This document shows positions 58,421 to 64,000 of a stretch of 64,000 nucleotides of DNA, in pieces. Where the stretch lies: NCBI GenBank assembly GCA_037074615.1, contig CM073563.1, positions 16,538,501 through 16,602,500 of the forward strand, written 5' to 3'. Positions within the stretch are counted from its first letter, which is position 1. Every line of letters starts with the position of its first letter. The notes under the pieces are model-generated. The model worked only from the letters and a program-made list of their open reading frames with translations, did no database searches and had not been told where the DNA came from. Source of the DNA: Leucaena leucocephala (lineage: Eukaryota; Streptophyta; Magnoliopsida; Fabales; Fabaceae). The translations under genes were made by a program, and so were the position numbers.

Positions 58421-58916
58421 TTGAGATTCATCTTGAGCTGCATCACATTCCAAACATGGTCACAATGCAATGGAAATGAAAGTTTCTGTCAAAACTTGCT
58501 AGAATAGTAGTTATAGGGTAGCTTTCACAAACTCTGCCATTTGAATGTTGTGAGATTTTGCAGGTAGATTTTGGATGACCTATTTGAGTATATATATATA
58601 TATATATATATTGATGTAAATATACATGAGACAAGGAAAGGAAAAAGCTGATAAGAGAAAGTGAGAAAAGAGAAAGTTATATATCTTAGGCCTATAAGAT
58701 CCTATGGTGCAGAGTAAACTTGTGAATCTTCTTCAAAAGCATGTTTTTGCCTTCTTGGTGATTCTCTGTGTTCGTATAATAATTTGTGTCCTTCAGGGTG
58801 TTGTTATTTGTTTTAGCTTTCAGTTTAATGATATGATATCCAGTTTTTATATTAAAAGGCAAACTTTATGTGGGAAAGAAGTTGAAAAAACACAGTTATT
58901 ATGGCTTTTGATATAA
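58421..58916 (+). other. Probable 3' UTR and downstream region of the DOF gene
   Basis: The sequence continues without repeats past the stop codon, apart from a TA microsatellite at about 58588-58611. No clear AATAAA signal could be tied to a cleavage site. A 70-codon frame at 58704-58916 has no family resemblance and is not called. Confidence 0.4.
58588..58611. repeat. (TA)n microsatellite in the DOF 3' UTR region
   Basis: About twelve TA units, likely to vary in length between accessions. Confidence 0.9.
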
Positions 58917-60430
58917 TTTAATACTAATTTTTTTTGTTCCTTTATAAAAAAAAAAAAACTTTAGATCAACGAAAGCAAATATCAAAACATAAATTTGCAA
59001 ATTAGCAAGGTCATTATCACTATTATTTAGAAGCAACAAAAACGGTTGTTATTACACATTGTCAACTCAAGGTATTAACAACTAAATATATCATGTTTAT
59101 AAATTTATTAAATATATTATTCCATTATTTTGCTTTATTTTTGTCTCCCAAAAATTCCCTTTGTTTATTTATTTTATTCCTTCCTGAATTAAAATTTTAA
59201 GGAAAGAAATTAGCAGTTTATTGGTACTTTCCTTCGTGGATAAGTTTTGAATAATGGTCACAAATACTCCAAACAATGAAAGTCCCCGGAATCCAACAGA
59301 AAAGAAAAAAAGCTACATAACTTTTTGCTTTATCTTCCCCCCCCCCCTCTCTTTTATTATATTTTTAATTTGAAAGTGGGCATGTCTTTTCTCCATCTTT
59401 AATAGACACATATAATTATTTAAACTTATTTTATTTAAAGCAATACTCCACTTAGTGACATACGAATGGAAATTACTTTTATATTTTGCATCATCATGTT
59501 TAATGAATGTAAAATTTAAAAAAATGATAACATCTTGTTTCTTTTTTTCTCATCCTCATTCTTCTTCCATTAAGTAAATTTCGTGTATAATAATTCTTCT
59601 TCCATTAAGTAAATTTCGTGTATAATAAAATATGGTATTTCAATTAAGAAAAGGTTGTTGAAGTCTCACAAACTCTTCTTCCACATTGCTTTTGCTGAAC
59701 TATATTAAAAAAAATTAAGGAAGTTTTTAATTTCACAGAATAGTTCTTAATTTTTTTGATATAAGTAATTTCTTTATGTTTAACTCATGGATTATAATGT
59801 TAACAAAAGCAAACCCAAAAAGTATATGGATAGTGGGTTGGCACAACTAAACAAGTGGAGATTGATGAAAGGTAAACATCAATATTTTTAATTCTTCGTG
59901 GTCTCACAAAACATGAATGTGCTGTGAATTGGTCCATCTTGTCTATATATAAGTTGAATCAATGAGATTATACCCTCACTAAATCCAAATCCCAAAATAA
60001 AAAAAGGGGTTTATACATTAAATATTATATTTCTAGTTAGGTTAAAATTAATTATATAAAAGCTTGACCGAACTTGTCAGTTTGTCTGAAAAACTAGTAA
60101 ATCAATGCTTGGTCTTATTCAAATCGGCTAAAAAAAATTAAGAACTAATTAAACATGTAAAAATATGAAGGCAAATCAATAAAACTCATATTTCTAGAGG
60201 TTAAACTATGTTGTTTGTTGAGTGAGAGAGAAAAAGAGGTGAGGAAATGGAAGAAAAAGACAGATGCATTACCAAAAAGTGAAGCGGAAGCTTAGAAAGG
60301 GCAAGTTTCAGCCCTCGCTTTGTGCTTTGCCCTTGTAATGGTTTCAAGAAATAAGAAGGAAAAAGTCCATGAAGGACATGCTAGATAACATTTTAATGAT
60401 GATAATTAATTGAGAAAGAATTTTAAAAGA
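58917..60430. other. Intergenic DNA downstream of the DOF gene
   Basis: No gene is seen. It contains poly-A/T runs, a C run at about 59338-59347 and a perfect 35-bp tandem duplication at 59558-59592 and 59593-59627. A G/A-rich stretch at 60220-60310 resembles a 5' UTR but has no following frame. Confidence 0.5.
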
Positions 60431-62598
60431 TTCTAAAAAAGAAACTTACTTGATATAGACTATTTCTCAATAAGCTTATCGATATTACAATTATTCGATA
60501 AATAATAAAGAATTTTTTAAGAAAAAATTTAAAAAAGATTTATCGACGACCTATTTAATAAGGTTTCTTATCAATAAAGACTTCGATAAATTAATTAAAT
60601 TTGATTTATGAAAATTGTTAGTCCTTGATCTTAAAACTAGAATTATTCAAAAATCTATTCGATAAGTGAATTTTTCGAATAAATCTTTGATAAGTTTTGT
60701 AAAGATTCAATTTGTAAAAAGATTTTATAAAAGGATTTATCAAAGTATTGATCAAACAGAGTATTTATCGACAAGATCTTTGCCAAATCATTTCTAATAT
60801 TCAAAAGAAGCTATTTGGTTTTCAAAGACTTATTTATCGAATGATTATTCGATAGGGAGATTTACCGAATAACTCTTCGATAAATAAGAGAAGAATTTCA
60901 AAAGCATTGAAAATGATCTTGAACATATTTTGTTATTTGCTTTTGATAGAATAATATTTTATTTGTTTAAACATGATCTAGAAAAACTTATGGTTAGCAA
61001 ATTTTAAGTTTGAGTTTTATAATAAATAATCTTTACATTGATCTAATCATATTGAATTGTTCTCTTCTCAAAATTGATCTTTGGAACTTTAAGTTACAAT
61101 TATATAAGATTGAGTTTTAGAAAGAAGAAATAAGTTATTTCAAATTCAAATAACTGGAATCTTAATATTGATAAATGCTCTTGATGTGATTAGATTGTTT
61201 GAAATGTTTTGATGATGATTCATTACTTATAGTGCTTGATTGATTTGTTTGAATCGTCTATGGGTTGATATATCTTGAATCTATGAAGAAAATATTATTC
61301 ATGAAAGATTCAAAGTGAACTTCATTAGGCTCTTGTCAATAAACTATTCAATTAGGATATTTATCGAAGTGATTTTTGATAAGATCCCTCATTAAGCTTA
61401 AACTAAATTATCTTAAAATATCTTATTGGTCTATGAATATATTTGTCGATCTTATGAATTACTTGGATTTGATTGAATGAATGATCCTCATGAATTTTAT
61501 AGCCCATTCTTATTTGCTGAATGATCATAAGCTCATAACTTATTCTGATATATTTCGATAATCAAGCTTATAATCCTATAACTTGCAAAATTGCTCTAAT
61601 ATGATGAATATTTTCAAAACGCCTATGATCTCTGATATGATAAAAGATTATCCTATGTTTTTAATCTAGATTGAATAAATTATCTCTTGAATCACTGTTT
61701 CTAATTATGCTACAATGTTGTAAATATCAAAGTTTCTTGGAAAGTCTTTTTGAAAATAAAGGATTAAAAAGATGTTCTTCAGTATTTATCGATAAGCTAT
61801 TCAAAAAATTTATTTATCAAAGAACATTTTGATTAATTACATATTGTGAAATATATTTATAAATTAGAAAGTATATGATTTGAAAGAAAATTCTTCAAAG
61901 AGTTTATCTATAAGGACGTTTATCAAATAACTATTTGATTAAATCATAAACTATCTCTTTACAATTTATTAAAGAGTTATCGAACTCCTTTTCGATAAGG
62001 TTGATTCTCAAATAATGACTCAATCAGGTTTTAACTGTTTCAAATGTAATTATTCAACAATTTATTAAAGACCATTTCGATAAGGGTGTTATTCGATAAG
62101 CTCTTCGATAAGTCAAGCCATCTTATAAAAAGTCTTTTAAATAAGACTTTATTAGATTTTGGTATTCAATCATTTGGAAACAATTGCTTTATGCTTACAT
62201 TGATTATATATACTTACTAAAGCATGTTTCAAGATTATGTATAGGTTGAATGAAGATTAACAAAGAGATCAATTAAAGAGCCAAATTATCTACATAAGCA
62301 AATATACAAAGGATATATTTGATAGCTACTATCTTAACGGCTACTTCAACGGAATTATGAAGAACAAAGTATAAAGAAGAAGCCAATATGAGAAAGTTGA
62401 AGAAGTTGAAAATTATAAGAAGATACATCAAATGCTTAAAATGTACTTTGATTACATTCACTAATTGTATCTCTATTATACTCTGTTTATCTCCTTTTGG
62501 TTAAGAACATCATATTCCTGAAGAGAGAAAAACTTGGAAGTTGTGAGCTTAAGTATGTATCAAAATTCGCTATACTAAGAGAATTTTATTTGTACACG
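60431..62598 (+). repeat. SIRE-like copia remnant rich in CGATAA motifs
   Basis: It has no coding capacity. Motifs of the form TTCGATAA / TTATCGA recur many times from 60470 to 62110. About 60690-60790 aligns in reverse complement with the LTR at 54760-54900. The right end (62460-62598) looks like an LTR R/U5 stretch and is cut by the LTR at 62599. Its boundaries are uncertain. Confidence 0.5.
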
Positions 62599-64000
62599 TG
62601 ATTTGTAGCGCGCATGTCACTATCTGGCTCATCAAACTAAAAGTAATTGCATCATATTAATGTAGTATAAGGCATAACCCTATCATTATTCTTAAATAGC
62701 CTTTTTATTGGAACTATAGCAGATTGATGATAAAATCATTGAAAACTGAGTGAAAGTAAAAATGAGTTTTGGGTTTGGTTGATTTTTGATGCAATAAAAT
62801 AAGGGTGCAGTAAAGTAAATATTTTTGTATTTTTGATTAAGATGGAAAATATATGGATTATTAAAGAAATATGTTGAGAATCTTGATGATGAAAACCTAT
62901 CTATCCTTGCTCTAAATATGATATGGGAGTTTTAAAATCACTAAGTCTTAAATGAAATCTCAATCAATCAATTTAGTCCAAAACATTAACATTATTTAAA
63001 TTCCTTTGATCAAAGCTGGTTCAAAACTATTAATGCGCTGTTAAAAATAACTTAGCGTGCAATTAAATTAGATGATAAAGATACCTTCGAATGACCATCG
63101 ATCGATGACCATAGATTTCAAGCAATCGAATCAGTTAGCAACGATCGCTGATAAAAGTCCAATTATCCAGAAATTAAAACTAAAATATTCATATTAAAAC
63201 TAACATTCAAATAATCCAAAATCAATTACAAAACCTAATCTCAAAATAATCAATCGATATCCAATCATTACTCATAAAATCAAAACCCTAGATCTAGGAA
63301 TTCTAAAATATAAGAAAGGTGAGATTAAAATAGAAAAAACTCCCCAGTACAACGCAGTCCATGAGCTCAAGATATACGATCCATCACTAAGGGACTAAAG
63401 GTTTAGCCTCTCATGACTCATGTTGTGCTGCAATCGTTGCTTAGATGTGATGTCATGAAGAAAACTGAAGAATAGTGATGGAAAGGATGAATGATGGAAG
63501 GTATGGTGTAGGTTGTGGAGAGAGCATTGAGAGATGATTGGAGTACTGCTTCTTAGCCATATCAAGTAACAAACTAGCCTCCACTACACCTGTTGCTTCC
63601 CTATTCGTTTAAAGCCACAAAACCCTAATAAAAAAGGCGCAGGTTCACTTATTCTCTTCTTTGGTCATGACCATATCTTATTTGTGGTCATGACCTGTGA
63701 ATGTAGAGAAACTTCCTAGAAGAAGTGAGGTTGTGACCTGTGCACAATTTGGTCGCTATGAAAGTGCATAGAGGCTACTTCCTTGATTTAGTTCTCTTTA
63801 TCTTGTGATCTCTTTTCTGCTCACATTAATTCTTTGTTCACATCCAAAATACCTACAATTCAACATCAAAGCTCACTTTAAAAGTCCAACTAGTTACTAA
63901 AGAATAACATATATGCAATTTGAAGGAGTTAATTTACCATTTTACCCTTAAATCATCATATTGTCAAGCAGAATCATGTATTACCACAAAAGTACAATTG
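62599..64000 (-). repeat. LTR of the E/O/I gypsy family, running off the window
   Basis: In + view it begins TGATTTGTAGCGCG, almost the same as O's 3' LTR at 3250. It aligns with that LTR along its length, to about 60 bp short of its start. Palindrome pairs lie at 63664/63687 (23 bp) and 63730/63752 (22 bp). Whether it is a solo LTR or the end of a full element cannot be seen. Confidence 0.85.

Noticed and set aside
60296..60334. Hairpin (AAGGGCAA/TTGCCCTT) as a microRNA precursor
   Set aside because: The stem is only 8 bp, too short for a plant pre-miRNA.

Overview
The window is plant nuclear DNA: AT-rich, packed with nested LTR retrotransposons, and carrying one clear host gene with plant splice signals. 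There is no sign of bacterial gene organisation. The species cannot be named from sequence; a flowering plant, probably a eudicot, fits. All coordinates and spacings below were counted by hand.

Bases 1-52785 form one nest of retrotransposons, called here E, O, I, S, F, G, H and C. The outermost, E (+ strand), is Athila-like Ty3/gypsy: LTR tail and tRNA-Asp-type primer site at 1-563, gag and protease to 3249, then its 3' end and 3' LTR at about 48660-52785. A same-family element, O (- strand, 3250 to about 48655), sits in E's protease. O's gag holds a third family member, I (11508-37586). I's gag holds a solo LTR, S (28258-34492), and a large pol-less element, G (17109-28061). S holds F (29382-34133), a relative of G. 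A solo LTR, H (7433-9633), interrupts O. A Ty1/copia element, C (39351-48387), lies in O's 5' LTR. Target-site duplications could be read for I, S, G, F, H and C.

E, O and I share one plan: LTR, primer site, leader, gag, protease, a small unknown 3' ORF, about 2 kb of noncoding DNA, polypurine tract, LTR. Reverse transcriptase and integrase are not found in any of them, so this looks like a non-autonomous family. Their noncoding parts carry pairs of a degenerate 8-bp palindrome, consensus GTCGCGAC, almost always 22 bp apart. G and F have LTRs of about 3 kb, lack recognisable pol, and carry a 5S-rRNA-like segment upstream of the polypurine tract.

C is the youngest and best-preserved element, with a full-length gag-pol frame broken by one TGA in integrase. 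Its 5' LTR is followed not by a primer site but by a 299-bp copy of the DNA that flanks its 3' LTR, which suggests a conversion event that ran past the LTR end.

Bases 52786-62598 are a gene island. A two-exon cycling-DOF-factor gene (56046-58420, + strand, 485 aa) lies between two decayed Ty1/copia remnants of one family in opposite orientations. At 62599 another LTR of the E/O/I family begins on the - strand and runs off the window.
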